A DNA stretch of 64,000 nt from JAGLOK01 sp963676355 (GCA_963676355.1 OY781093.1:496001-560000), one strand, 5' to 3'; counted from the first letter of the stretch, positions 16,262 through 25,203 are shown. The notes: generated from the letters alone by a model not told the origin. Program-made: numbers and translations.

Positions 16262-18736
16262 ATGACTAAAAAACTGGAAGTAATGCCGCAGGAAATTAGA
16301 AAAGCCGGCACAATTAAATTTGAAGACATTAAACTTAACGAATATCAAAAGACTGTTAAAGATGAAAAAGACAATTTTTCAAAAAAAGAATTTCTAAACA
16401 TCTATCGCGATATGCTTATCATTCGAAACTTCGAAAGTATGCTAAATGATGTGAAGATAACAGGAGAATATGAAGGACTTGCATATCACTATCCAGGCCC
16501 TGCTCATCTTGCCATCGGGCAGGAAGCAGCATATGTTGGACAAGCCTTCCATCTGGATATAAATGATTATACATTTGGTTCACACAGAAGCCATGGCGAA
16601 ATATTGGCCAAGAGTTTGTCGGCTATTGAAAAGTTATCCGACGAAGAGCTTCTTAATATTATGGAAAACTTCTTTGATGGGCTTATCTATAACGTGGTAA
16701 AAGAGCACAGCAAAGCAAAAACAACAAAAGCACTTGCAAAAGACTTCCTTTTATACGGAATGCTCTCTGAGGTGTGGGCAAAGACCACGGGATTTAACCG
16801 CGGCTTAGGCGGCTCCATGCACGCGTTTTTCACACCATTTGGCGTTTATCCGAACAATGCATTAGTTGGCGGCTCGGCAGACATCGCAGCAGGCGCTGCA
16901 TTGTTTAAAAAATCAAACAGCAAAGGTGGCGTTGTTGTGTGCAACATAGGCGATGGTTCACTCGGCTGCGGCCCGGTTTATGAAGCTATGAACTTTTCTG
17001 CGATGGATCAATATAAAATGCTGTGGGATGATGCTCATAAGGGCGGTTTGCCTCTCGTATTTAATATCTTTAATAACTCGTATGGAATGGGTGGACAGAC
17101 AAGTGGTGAGACCATGGCATATGGTATTGTTGCCCGCTTAGGCGCAGGAATCACTGAAAACCAAATGCATGCAGAGCGCATTGACGGCATGAACCCACTT
17201 GCAGTGATTGATGCTTACAAGCGCAAAAAAGAACTTATTGCAAAAGGCGAAGGTCCGATTCTTCTGGATGTTATCACATACCGCATCAGCGGACACAGCC
17301 CGTCTGACTCATCCAGCTACAGAACAAAAGAGGAAATCGATGCTTGGGCTGAGGCGGATTCAATCGTTGAATTTAAAAAGCAAATGCTTGATGCTAAGGT
17401 TGCAACCAAAAAGGAAATTGAAGAAGTTGAAGCACAGTGCAAAGAAGACATCCTAAATGCTGTGAAGCTTGTTCGTGATGATGAGATTTCACCGCGCATG
17501 GACTTGGATAAAAATCCAAACCTTATAGCTGACATGATGTTTTCAAATCAATCTGTTCCAAGCATGGACACAACACGCAAAGCTGATGTTCTCATGCCCA
17601 AGGAAGAAAATCCAAGAGTTAAGCAAATCGCAAAAAAAGAGCGCTTTGGTATTGATAAAAACGGAAAGCCGTTCAGCAAGGTAAAATCATATCAATTGCG
17701 TGACGGATTGTTTGAAGCTATCTTTGATAAATTCTATGAAGATCCGACACTTATAGCGTATGGTGAAGACTGCCGTGACTGGGGCGGAGCATTTGCCGTA
17801 TATCGCGGACTGACCGAAGCTATTCCATATCACCGCTTCTTTAACTCACCAATATCAGAAGCTGCAATAGTTGGCTCTGGTGTTGGCTATGCTATGACAG
17901 GCGGCAGGGCAATAGTTGAGCTTATGTATGCGGACTTCCTTGGCCGTGCCGGAGACGAAGTCTTTAACCAGATGAGTAAATGGCAGGCAATGAGTGCAAA
18001 CGTTATAAAGATGCCTCTGGTGCTTCGCATGTCGGTCGGCTCAAAATATGGCGCACAGCACTCACAGGATTGGTCGGCATTATGCGCTCATATCCCTGGT
18101 CTTAAAGTTGTGTTCCCTGCAACACCTTATGATGCAAAGGGACTTATGACAGCAGCTTTAAATGGCACTGACCCCGTTATTTTCCTTGAAAGCCAGAGAA
18201 TTTATGACATCGGGGAACTCTTCCATGAAGGCGGAGTGCCAGAAGGCAGCTACGAAGTCGCATTCGGTGATCCTGACGTAAAACGCGAAGGTAAAGACGT
18301 AACTGTTCTTTCAATTGGCGCAACGCTTTACAGAGTGACTGAAGCTGCGGATATATTAAAAGAAAAATATGGCATGGAGATGGAAGTTATCGACGCACGT
18401 TCAATTGTGCCATTTGATTATGAAAAGGTAATAGAATCAGTTAAAAAGACAGGACGACTTGTTGTAACGGGCGATGCTTGCGAGAGAAACTCATTTATGA
18501 AAGAGCTTGCACAAAACGTAACGGAGCTCGCGTTTGACTATTTAGACGCACCTCCTGTTGTAGTTGGTTCCCGCAACTGGATTACACCTGCATTTGAGTT
18601 GGAAGATCATTTCTTCCCACAGGCTGATTGGATAATCGACGCTATTCATGAAAAAATAGTTCCGCTTCCGGGGCATGTGTCAAAGAACAACTTTACAAAG
18701 CTTGAAAAAATGAGGACTCTTAAAGAGGGTATTTAA
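16262..18736 (+). CDS. Fused alpha/beta thiamine-diphosphate dehydrogenase (E1)
   Basis: The E1 component decarboxylates a 2-oxoacid, or cleaves an acetoin-like compound, and acylates the E2 lipoyl arm. Alpha and beta subunits are fused in one 824-residue chain. The alpha half (about 30-440) has the ThDP motif GDG at 230-232 and NN at 271-272. The beta half starts near 475 and includes YGEDCRDWGGAF. The GDG-to-NN spacing is about 38 residues, longer than the usual 26 or so, because of an insertion around QYKMLWDDAHKGG. The start ATG has a GGGAG site. Fused E1 proteins are known in other bacteria; the substrate here is open. Confidence 0.92.
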   Translation: MTKKLEVMPQEIRKAGTIKFEDIKLNEYQKTVKDEKDNFSKKEFLNIYRDMLIIRNFESMLNDVKITGEYEGLAYHYPGPAHLAIGQEAAYVGQAFHLDINDYTFGSHRSHGEILAKSLSAIEKLSDEELLNIMENFFDGLIYNVVKEHSKAKTTKALAKDFLLYGMLSEVWAKTTGFNRGLGGSMHAFFTPFGVYPNNALVGGSADIAAGAALFKKSNSKGGVVVCNIGDGSLGCGPVYEAMNFSAMDQYKMLWDDAHKGGLPLVFNIFNNSYGMGGQTSGETMAYGIVARLGAGITENQMHAERIDGMNPLAVIDAYKRKKELIAKGEGPILLDVITYRISGHSPSDSSSYRTKEEIDAWAEADSIVEFKKQMLDAKVATKKEIEEVEAQCKEDILNAVKLVRDDEISPRMDLDKNPNLIADMMFSNQSVPSMDTTRKADVLMPKEENPRVKQIAKKERFGIDKNGKPFSKVKSYQLRDGLFEAIFDKFYEDPTLIAYGEDCRDWGGAFAVYRGLTEAIPYHRFFNSPISEAAIVGSGVGYAMTGGRAIVELMYADFLGRAGDEVFNQMSKWQAMSANVIKMPLVLRMSVGSKYGAQHSQDWSALCAHIPGLKVVFPATPYDAKGLMTAALNGTDPVIFLESQRIYDIGELFHEGGVPEGSYEVAFGDPDVKREGKDVTVLSIGATLYRVTEAADILKEKYGMEMEVIDARSIVPFDYEKVIESVKKTGRLVVTGDACERNSFMKELAQNVTELAFDYLDAPPVVVGSRNWITPAFELEDHFFPQADWIIDAIHEKIVPLPGHVSKNNFTKLEKMRTLKEGI

Positions 18737-18756
18737 TTAAGCGAATATAACATGCG

Positions 18757-18786
18757 ACTTTCACGGATTTATTCCGTGAAAGTTTT
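18757..18786 (+). terminator. Hairpin terminator after the E1 gene
   Basis: Perfect 10-bp arms ACTTTCACGG and CCGTGAAAGT with a 7-base loop, followed by a short T run. It lies only 46 bp before the dehydrogenase start, so it may attenuate rather than fully end the operon. Confidence 0.75.
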
Positions 18787-18831
18787 GTATAACACAAGAT
18801 TAGCATAACAGTGGCTAATAAGGAGTTTTTT

Positions 18832-20088
18832 ATGAAAACTAAGGCAGTAAGAATATATGGCAAAAAAGACTTACGGCTGGAGGAATTTGAGCTTCCGCCA
18901 ATAAAAGATGATGAGATACTGGTAAAGGTTATTTCCGACAGTATTTGCATGTCTTCCTACAAGGCCGCAAAGCAGGGGGCTGACCACAAGCGTGTGCCCA
19001 ACGATATAGCCGAGAATCCAACAATAATAGGGCATGAATTCTGCGGCACGATAATTGAAGTGGGCGATAAGTGGAAGGATGAGTTTAAAGTGGGCGAAAA
19101 CTTTTCTATACAGCCTCCTTTTAACTACAAAGGTTCACTTGACGCACCGGGATATTCATACAGATATTGCGGCGGGGACTCGACATATTGCATCATTCCC
19201 CATGAAGCTATGGAAACGGGGTCTCTTTTGAAATTTGATTCCGATACATACTTTTACGGCTCACTGGCAGAGCCTATGAGCTGCATAGCAGGAGCTTTCC
19301 ATGCGTCATACCATACAACTCAGGGAAGCTATGTGCATGAAATGGGCATCAAAGAAGGTGGGAACATGGCTATACTCGCAGGCGTGGGACCTATGGGTCT
19401 TGGTGCTATAGATTATGCGCTGCACTGCGATAGAAAGCCAGGAATGCTGGTGGTGACAGACATAGACGATGAACGCCTTGCAAGAGCCAAAACTATATTT
19501 ACTGACGAAGTGGCAAAAGCCGCAGGTGTAGAGCTGCACTTTTTAAATACAAAAGCAGAAGGCTCGGAAGAAAAGCTTATTGGAATGACTGCTGGAAAAG
19601 GCTTTGACGATGTATTTGTTATGGCGCCTGTAAAACCTGTTGTTGAGCAGGGAGACAGACTTCTTGCAAAAGATGGCTGCATGAACTTCTTTGCAGGTCC
19701 GACAAATCCCGCATTTTCAGCGGAATTTAATTTCTATAATGTCCATTATGGATCAACACATATTGTTGGAACATCCGGTGGCAATATAGATGATATGAAA
19801 GAGTCGCTTGATATGATGGCAAAGGGATTGATAAATCCGACTACGATGATTACTCATGTTGGTGGTCTTAACTCTGTGGTGGAGACTACACTTCATCTGC
19901 CCGAGATATCCGGAGGCAAAAAGCTTATCTATACTCACATTGAGATGCCGCTTACAGCAATAGCTGATTTTGAAAAGCTTGGCGCAAGTGATGAAATGTT
20001 TGCACAGCTTGCCAAAATTGTGGCAAAAACAAACGGACTATGGAGCGATGAAGCCGAGAAGTATCTTTTGGATTATTTGACTAAGTAG
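18832..20088 (+). CDS. Zinc-dependent polyol-type dehydrogenase (SorE-like)
   Basis: A medium-chain NAD(P)-dependent dehydrogenase of 418 residues. The GHEFCGTI zinc/structural segment and the cofactor-binding region around AGVGPMGLGAIDYA are visible. The overall pattern resembles L-sorbose-1-phosphate reductases (SorE-like), which interconvert ketose and polyol phosphates. The ATG at 18832 follows an AAGGAG site; the in-frame GTG at 18811 lies upstream of that site and is not used. It follows the 2-oxoacid dehydrogenase genes after a hairpin. Together with a DeoR regulator this suggests a polyol or ketose degradation route in which the E1-E2-E3 complex acts on the oxidised product. That pathway is inference. 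Confidence 0.8.
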   Translation: MKTKAVRIYGKKDLRLEEFELPPIKDDEILVKVISDSICMSSYKAAKQGADHKRVPNDIAENPTIIGHEFCGTIIEVGDKWKDEFKVGENFSIQPPFNYKGSLDAPGYSYRYCGGDSTYCIIPHEAMETGSLLKFDSDTYFYGSLAEPMSCIAGAFHASYHTTQGSYVHEMGIKEGGNMAILAGVGPMGLGAIDYALHCDRKPGMLVVTDIDDERLARAKTIFTDEVAKAAGVELHFLNTKAEGSEEKLIGMTAGKGFDDVFVMAPVKPVVEQGDRLLAKDGCMNFFAGPTNPAFSAEFNFYNVHYGSTHIVGTSGGNIDDMKESLDMMAKGLINPTTMITHVGGLNSVVETTLHLPEISGGKKLIYTHIEMPLTAIADFEKLGASDEMFAQLAKIVAKTNGLWSDEAEKYLLDYLTK

Positions 20089-20158
20089 TAAAAAAGCATG
20101 TGATTTAAGCAAAAACTGCGCATATATTCCATGATATGGGAGCATATGCGCAATATGC

Positions 20159-20187
20159 TTGACACTGCCATATGAATTATATATAAT
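20159..20187 (+). promoter_or_regulatory. Sigma-A promoter of the trpXYZ-type operon
   Basis: TTGACA (20159-20164), exactly 17 bp, and TATAAT (20182-20187): a perfect promoter. Transcription from about 20194 gives an unusually long leader of about 184 bases. A separate inverted repeat, GCGCATAT/ATATGCGC (20118-20125 with 20144-20151), lies just upstream and may end the previous transcript. Confidence 0.85.
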
Positions 20188-20220
20188 TCAACAATAAATT
20201 AAGCTATGGCAGCTTTATAT

Positions 20221-20312
20221 GAGAAGAGCGTCCTTTTGGACAGACGAGATAAGAATAGAAGAGCAGAGACTATAAGAGACGGTAGAACGGAAAGATTAAA
20301 AACTTTCTGCTT
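20221..20312 (+). promoter_or_regulatory. Candidate TRAP-binding attenuator leader
   Basis: NAG-type triplets recur with a strict 5-base period: GAG 20221, GAG 20226, CAG 20241, GAG 20246, AAG 20251, TAG 20256, GAG 20261, GAG 20266, TAT 20271 (imperfect) and GAG 20276, plus a TAG at 20283. The two missing slots hold a small hairpin, GTCC/GGAC (20230-20241). This is the hallmark of a target for the 11-subunit tryptophan RNA-binding protein TRAP. Bases 20261-20269 can pair with 20304-20312, which would block the terminator stem at 20309. TRAP bound to the triplets would prevent that pairing and let termination occur. The downstream genes look like a tryptophan transporter, which fits. Confidence 0.7.
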
Positions 20313-20332
20313 GGATATTTTCCAAGCTTTTT
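20309..20332 (+). terminator. Leader terminator (attenuator) before trpX-type gene
   Basis: Seven-bp arms GCTTGGA and TCCAAGC with a 5-base loop and a run of five T. It ends 45 bp before the first gene, so it acts as a conditional stop inside the leader. Confidence 0.8.
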
Positions 20333-20377
20333 GCATATAAAAAATAAAATATAAAAATATAACGGGGGAATAAAAAC

Positions 20378-21487
20378 ATGAAATTTAGAAAAATTACAAT
20401 GATAGCTTTAAGTCTATTGATGCTTGCAGTATTTGCATTTGCCGGATGCCAGAAGGAAGATTCTGCCACACCGGATGAGACAAAACAAGCACAAGCTACA
20501 CAGGAAGTAATTGCAGAAGAAAGCTCAGAAGCAGAAGCTACCGAAGCTCCGACTGAAGAACCAAAAGTTTTCGTTTTGGGTGCAACACAGATAGTGGACC
20601 ATCCCGCACTTAACGCGTGCCGCGAGGGCGCACTGGAAAAACTTGCAGAACTTGGCTATGTTGTGGATGAAAACCTTGTAGTCGACTATCAGGATTCACA
20701 AGGTGACCCTGCAGTAGGAAGCACGATAGCCCAAAAATTTGTGTCAGACAAAGTGGATGCTATACTAGCAATCTCAACTCCTTCGGCTCAGTCGGCATAT
20801 GGTGCTGCGCTGGCTGACGGAATTCCGGTAGTATTTTCTGCAGTAACAGACCCTGTTGCAGCCGAAATTGCAAACGAAGACGGAACTCCGCTAGATACAA
20901 TGACTGGAACAAGTGACCAGATGCCTATGGACGAAACTTTCAAGCTTATTAAGCAGCTTGTACCGGATGCTGTCAAAGTCGGCATCTTGCACAACACAAG
21001 CGAAGTTAACTCTGACGTGCTTCTTGTTCTTGCAAATGAAGTCGCCGCGGAATACGGAATGGAAATAGTTGATAAAGGCATAACAACTACCAACGATATT
21101 GCAACGACAGTTGATGCTATTTTGCCGGAAATCGACGTTATGCTTACACTTACAGACAACATGGTGGTTTCATCGCTTCCGCTTATACTTGAAAAGACCT
21201 ATGCGGCAGGAATTCCTGTATTCGGTTCTGAAGATTCACAGGTAACACGCGGCTCTCTTGCTTCTGCTGGCGTAGATTATTACAGATTGGGATTGCAAAC
21301 AGGCGAAATGATTGCTAAGATATTTGATGGAACACCCGCTTCGGAGATTGAAATTTCTACACTTAAGGACGCTATGGTTGTAGTAAATACCGAAGTTGCA
21401 GAAATGCTTGGCATCACCATACCTCAGGCATTGCTTGATGACGAAGCTGTTTCAAAGGTAGTAACTGAAACAGAGGAAGAAGAATAA
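20378..21487 (+). CDS. ABC transporter substrate-binding lipoprotein (TrpX-type)
   Basis: A 369-residue extracellular binding protein of the ABC_sub_bind family, which includes probable tryptophan/tyrosine binders. It starts with a lipoprotein signal ending in FAFAGC, then an acidic Glu/Ala-rich linker to about residue 60, then a two-lobed binding fold beginning at VFVLGATQIVDHPAL. The segment SEVNSDVLLV and the C-terminal half are typical. It is first in an operon with a permease and an ATPase. The amino acid bound is not proven by sequence; the candidate TRAP leader upstream supports tryptophan. Confidence 0.88.
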   Translation: MKFRKITMIALSLLMLAVFAFAGCQKEDSATPDETKQAQATQEVIAEESSEAEATEAPTEEPKVFVLGATQIVDHPALNACREGALEKLAELGYVVDENLVVDYQDSQGDPAVGSTIAQKFVSDKVDAILAISTPSAQSAYGAALADGIPVVFSAVTDPVAAEIANEDGTPLDTMTGTSDQMPMDETFKLIKQLVPDAVKVGILHNTSEVNSDVLLVLANEVAAEYGMEIVDKGITTTNDIATTVDAILPEIDVMLTLTDNMVVSSLPLILEKTYAAGIPVFGSEDSQVTRGSLASAGVDYYRLGLQTGEMIAKIFDGTPASEIEISTLKDAMVVVNTEVAEMLGITIPQALLDDEAVSKVVTETEEEE

Positions 21488-22396
21488 TTGATTGATTTAG
21501 GAGCAATTTTAAAGCTGCTTTTAGGAGCAGTTGAACAAGGGTTTATATACGCGCCGCTGGTACTGGGCGTGTATATAACCTACAAAATTTTAGACTTTCC
21601 GGACCTTTCAGTGGACGGTACACTTCCCATGGGCGCAGCTGTTGCGGCCATTCTTATAGTAAACGGAGTAAATCCTATCTTGGCCTGCGTGATAGCTATG
21701 GCCGCAGGTGCTGTGGCCGGTATGATAACCGGCTTTTTACATGTTTATTTTAAGATTACAAACTTGCTTTCGGGAATACTTGTAATGACTGCTTTGTATT
21801 CTATAAACCTTAGGATAATGGGTAAAGCAAACACCCCGCTTTTGAGAGTAGATACTATATTTACTAATGATATCATAGTTGGTAAGGTTAACTTGTATCC
21901 TGTACTTATTGCGTTTGCAGTGATGATTGTAGTAAAGGTGATGCTGGACTTATATATGAAAACATATGCGGGTCTTTCGCTTCGCGCTGTTGGGGCTAAT
22001 GAACAGCTGGTATCTTCATTGGGGCAAAACACAGGAAAAGTTAAGATAATCGGTCTTGCGATGAGTAACTCGCTTGCTGCATTAACCGGTGCGCTTATGT
22101 GTCAATATCAAAGGTTTGCCGATGTAGGAATGGGAAACGGAACAATCGTAACCGGATTAGCCGCTGTTATTTTGGGAACTACTTTGTTTGGCAAGGCCAA
22201 AATGATACAAGGATCTCTTGCGGTAATTATCGGTTCGGTTATTTATAAAATAAGCATTGCGGCCGCAATTAAACTGGGATTGCCTGCAAGCGATATGAAG
22301 ATGATAACTTCAATAATATTTATTGTAGTTATCGTGATTAGAAACCCTGACTGGCGCCAAAAAGTTGTCAGCCTATTCGTAAAGAAGGAGGCCTGA
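21488..22396 (+). CDS. ABC transporter permease (TrpY-type)
   Basis: A 302-residue membrane protein with about eight to nine helices, of the branched-chain-amino-acid-like permease group that pairs with ABC_sub_bind proteins. The early YKILDFPDLSVDGTL segment is characteristic of this group. It starts with TTG directly after the stop of the binding-protein gene, with a GAGGAAGA ribosome site inside the end of that gene. It is followed after one base by the ATPase. Confidence 0.88.
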   Translation: MIDLGAILKLLLGAVEQGFIYAPLVLGVYITYKILDFPDLSVDGTLPMGAAVAAILIVNGVNPILACVIAMAAGAVAGMITGFLHVYFKITNLLSGILVMTALYSINLRIMGKANTPLLRVDTIFTNDIIVGKVNLYPVLIAFAVMIVVKVMLDLYMKTYAGLSLRAVGANEQLVSSLGQNTGKVKIIGLAMSNSLAALTGALMCQYQRFADVGMGNGTIVTGLAAVILGTTLFGKAKMIQGSLAVIIGSVIYKISIAAAIKLGLPASDMKMITSIIFIVVIVIRNPDWRQKVVSLFVKKEA

Positions 22397-22397
22397 C

Positions 22398-23189
22398 ATG
22401 TTATCTATTAAAAATCTATCAAAAACATTTGATAAAGGCCTGCCTACAGAAAACATTTTGTTTGAAAACTTCAATCTTGAAATAGACAAAGGCGAGTATA
22501 TTAGCGTAGTGGGCTCTAACGGCTCAGGTAAAACCACAATGCTTAACATTATAGCGGGAAATTTATACACCGACAGCGGAAATATTGTATTTGACGGCGC
22601 AGATGTGACAAAAATGGCTGAATATAAAAGAGCTTCAAAGATAGCTCGTGTTTTTCAGGACCCTAAAATGGGCACATGCGCTTCTATGACTGTGGCAGAA
22701 AATATAACAATGGCACTTAACAAAGGAAAGCCTTACGGTCTTAAATGGGGAATTAAAAAAAGCTATAAAAAAGATTTTGCTGAGATGCTTAAAACTCTCA
22801 GCATGAACATTGAAGACAAGGTTGACGTTTTGTGCGGACAGCTTTCGGGTGGACAAAGGCAGGCGCTCGCGCTTCTTATGTCTACCATCACAAAGCCCGA
22901 CTTATTGCTGTTGGATGAGCATACGGCGGCTCTTGACCCAAGGACGTCCGAAAATATTATGGAGCTTACTCGCGAAGTAGTCGAAGAGCGAAAGATTACG
23001 GCCCTCATGGTTACTCACAATCTTGAATATGCGATACGATACGGCACAAGGCTAATCATGCTCCATGAAGGGCAGATACTGCTTGACATTAAAGGAAAGC
23101 ACAAAAAAGAGCTTACTATAGCAGAGCTTGTGGAATTGTTCAGAAATGCTCAGGGTGGAGTTCTAACCGATGAGATGGTATTTAGCTAA
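22398..23189 (+). CDS. ABC transporter ATP-binding protein (TrpZ-type)
   Basis: A 263-residue nucleotide-binding subunit that powers uptake. Walker A GSNGSGKTTMLN is near residue 38, the signature is LSGGQRQAL, Walker B is LLLLDEHTAALDP and the switch His is in MVTHNLEYA. It ends the three-gene operon; a strong terminator follows 11 bp after the stop. Confidence 0.93.
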   Translation: MLSIKNLSKTFDKGLPTENILFENFNLEIDKGEYISVVGSNGSGKTTMLNIIAGNLYTDSGNIVFDGADVTKMAEYKRASKIARVFQDPKMGTCASMTVAENITMALNKGKPYGLKWGIKKSYKKDFAEMLKTLSMNIEDKVDVLCGQLSGGQRQALALLMSTITKPDLLLLDEHTAALDPRTSENIMELTREVVEERKITALMVTHNLEYAIRYGTRLIMLHEGQILLDIKGKHKKELTIAELVELFRNAQGGVLTDEMVFS

Positions 23190-23200
23190 AAAATGATAAA

Positions 23201-23226
23201 GAGCCTTCACATGAAGGCTCTTTTTT
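23201..23226 (+). terminator. Terminator of the trpXYZ-type operon
   Basis: Eight-bp GC-rich arms GAGCCTTC and GAAGGCTC, a 4-base loop and six T. A classic intrinsic terminator. Confidence 0.92.
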
Positions 23227-23231
23227 AATGC

Positions 23232-23260
23232 TTGCCAATATCTGCTGCAAAGCTTATAAT
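23232..23260 (+). promoter_or_regulatory. Promoter of the MBL-HAD operon
   Basis: TTGCCA (23232-23237), 17 bp and TATAAT (23255-23260), about 30 bp before the start of the MBL gene. Confidence 0.65.
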
Positions 23261-23290
23261 ATATAGCGGAATTTAGGGATGAGGGTAAAA

Positions 23291-23929
23291 ATGAATATTA
23301 TGACATTTCCCACGGGTGTTATGGGAGCTAACACCTATTTTGTGGTGAACGAAGAAACAAAAGAATGTATTATTATTGATCCAGGCGGAAGCTTTGATTT
23401 AATATGTGAGGCTATGCAAAACCATAGGCTTAAACCAAAACATATTCTTTTAACACACGGACATTTTGATCATATCGGAGCTCTCGAACAAGTGCGCGAT
23501 TATTATAAATCCGATGTCTATGCTCATGCTGATTGCAGTAGAGCGATATTTGACCCCCTTTTAAACCTATCTGTATACGCAAGCCTTCCGGATGGCAGGC
23601 AGGCAAAGTGCGAACCAGCTGAAAATCTGCTTGTAGATGGACAGGAGTTGGAGCTGTGTGGGTTAAAAGTGAAGGCTGTGCATGCACCGGGACATTCTAA
23701 AGGCAGCATGGTTTACGTAATTAATCATTGCGTATTTACGGGAGACGTGCTGTTTAAGCTTTCAATCGGACGCACGGACTTTTTGGGCAGCGATCCAAAT
23801 GCAATGCACCAATCGCTTATAAAACTAAAAAAAATAATACCACCGGAGTATAAGCTGTTGCCAGGGCATGGAGAAGAAACTCATATGTCATATGAAATTG
23901 ACAACAATCCATTTATGTCGCAGCTATGA
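23291..23929 (+). CDS. MBL-fold metallo-hydrolase (glyoxalase II-like)
   Basis: A 212-residue cytosolic hydrolase with the metal-binding motif THGHFDH (the THxHxDH signature) near residue 55, further ligands in HAPGHSKGS and TGDVLF, and the closing LPGHGEET. This set is typical of small glyoxalase-II-like thioesterases. The ATG at 23291 follows a GAGGG site; an in-frame ATG at 23279 overlaps that site and is not preferred. It overlaps the next gene by 4 bp. The natural substrate is unknown. Confidence 0.88.
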   Translation: MNIMTFPTGVMGANTYFVVNEETKECIIIDPGGSFDLICEAMQNHRLKPKHILLTHGHFDHIGALEQVRDYYKSDVYAHADCSRAIFDPLLNLSVYASLPDGRQAKCEPAENLLVDGQELELCGLKVKAVHAPGHSKGSMVYVINHCVFTGDVLFKLSIGRTDFLGSDPNAMHQSLIKLKKIIPPEYKLLPGHGEETHMSYEIDNNPFMSQL

Positions 23930-24615
23930 CAAAGACTTGCCTTCTTTGGGATTTTGACGGTACGCTTGCATATCGTGATGGTATGTGGACGGCTTCGGTC
24001 TCTGCGGTGTTGGACAAAAACGGCTACCTCAAGTATGACAAGCAAGTGATATCAAAGACAATGCAGCCATATTATCCTTGGGCAAAGCACGAATTAGCTC
24101 ACGATGAGTATTTCGGTGAACTTTCTTGGTGGGAATATATAGAGCAGAATGTTGTGGGACGCGCACTTTCGGCTATAAACATTGAAGGCAACAAGAAAGA
24201 AAAACTCGCAAAGCAATTTAGAAGTGAGTACTTGAGGCTTGATATGTGGCATCTTTTTAGTGATGCGAAAGTCAGTCTTGAAAAGTCAATAGAACTTGGA
24301 TATGACAACGTAATACTTTCAAATCATACACCAGAGCTTCGTCAAATTACTGATTATCTCGGAATTACAAAGTATTTTACACATGTTATAACATCAGCTG
24401 AAATCGGATATGAAAAGCCTAATCCGAAGTTTTATGAAACAATTAAGCAATTTGGCACATATGACAGGTTTATAATGATTGGCGATAATTACTTCGCTGA
24501 TGTGCTTGGCGCTAAGGCTTATGGTATGGAAGCTATTTTGGTTAGAAAACCTAATGATATGGGATGTGATAGTTACGCAGAAGATTTGCGTGGCATATGG
24601 AAGTACTTGCTCTGA
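23926..24615 (+). CDS. HAD-superfamily hydrolase
   Basis: A 229-residue probable phosphatase. Motif I is DFDGTLAYRDG with the nucleophile Asp, motif II is the Ser in LSNHT, motif III is the Lys in YEKPNP, and motif IV is the GDN segment followed by an Asp. It is translationally coupled to the MBL gene. The substrate cannot be inferred. Confidence 0.85.
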   Translation: MTKTCLLWDFDGTLAYRDGMWTASVSAVLDKNGYLKYDKQVISKTMQPYYPWAKHELAHDEYFGELSWWEYIEQNVVGRALSAINIEGNKKEKLAKQFRSEYLRLDMWHLFSDAKVSLEKSIELGYDNVILSNHTPELRQITDYLGITKYFTHVITSAEIGYEKPNPKFYETIKQFGTYDRFIMIGDNYFADVLGAKAYGMEAILVRKPNDMGCDSYAEDLRGIWKYLL

Positions 24616-24624
24616 TAATAAAAA

Positions 24625-24660
24625 TAGCGAAAAACAATTAAAATATATCGAAAAACGATA
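24625..24660 (+). promoter_or_regulatory. Tandem operator sites for the XRE regulator
   Basis: A perfect 15-bp palindrome TATCGAAAAACGATA lies at 24646-24660. A degenerate copy, TAGCGAAAAACAATT, starts at 24625, exactly 21 bp (two helical turns) upstream. Both sit just in front of the -35 box of the DUF2975/XRE promoter. Their position suggests cooperative autoregulation by the small XRE protein encoded at 25204. Confidence 0.65.
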
Positions 24661-24668
24661 AAAATATA

Positions 24669-24697
24669 TTGACAGAGAATAATATAAGCATTATAAT
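24669..24697 (+). promoter_or_regulatory. Sigma-A promoter of the DUF2975-XRE operon
   Basis: TTGACA (24669-24674), 17 bp and TATAAT (24692-24697), a perfect consensus about 30 bp before the first gene. Confidence 0.85.
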
Positions 24698-24729
24698 ACA
24701 CTTAAATTACTAATGTAGTGAGGTGTAAT

Positions 24730-25194
24730 ATGAAGTTTGTCGGCAAATATTCGCTGTCTTTTTTTATGAAGATATTGATTCTTGTAACAATGGGGGTGAC
24801 TGTTGCCGTAGTTGCTCTTTTGCCCTGGTTTGTGGAAATGTATCTCAAAATAGACTACGGTATCTATAATTCATATGCCAGAAGAATATTATTGATTGTT
24901 TTGTATCCCATGGGGATTTGTGGGTTTTTTGTTGAGAATGAACTAAGGCGTATATTTAAAACACTGGAAGAAAAGAATCCTTTTGTGGAACAAAATGTGA
25001 AATCGTTAAAACGCATGGGATATTTGATGCAGGCAGTAACGTGTTTGCTGATATTAAAAATATTTTATTTAAATACAATTATGACTATACTCACTGCGTT
25101 TGCCTGCATTATCATTGTGATATTTTGCTTTGTGCTTGCGGATGTGTTTAATCAAGCAGTAATATACAAGCAGGAAAACGACTTAACAATCTAG
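24730..25194 (+). CDS. DUF2975-type membrane protein
   Basis: A 154-residue integral membrane protein with four predicted helices (around residues 14-35, 50-70, 95-115 and 120-145) and the charged loop LEEKNPFVEQNVKSLKRMGY between helices 2 and 3, typical of DUF2975 proteins. The function of this family is unknown. It is regularly paired with a small XRE regulator, as here (9 bp gap). The start at 24730 follows a GAGGTG site; a GTG at 24718 in frame overlaps it. Confidence 0.8.
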   Translation: MKFVGKYSLSFFMKILILVTMGVTVAVVALLPWFVEMYLKIDYGIYNSYARRILLIVLYPMGICGFFVENELRRIFKTLEEKNPFVEQNVKSLKRMGYLMQAVTCLLILKIFYLNTIMTILTAFACIIIVIFCFVLADVFNQAVIYKQENDLTI

Positions 25195-25203
25195 GGGGCT
25201 ATC

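Noticed and set aside
20194..20377. T-box or tryptophan riboswitch in the trpX-type leader
   Set aside because: No T-box consensus sequence or specifier stem is visible; the triplet pattern fits TRAP better.
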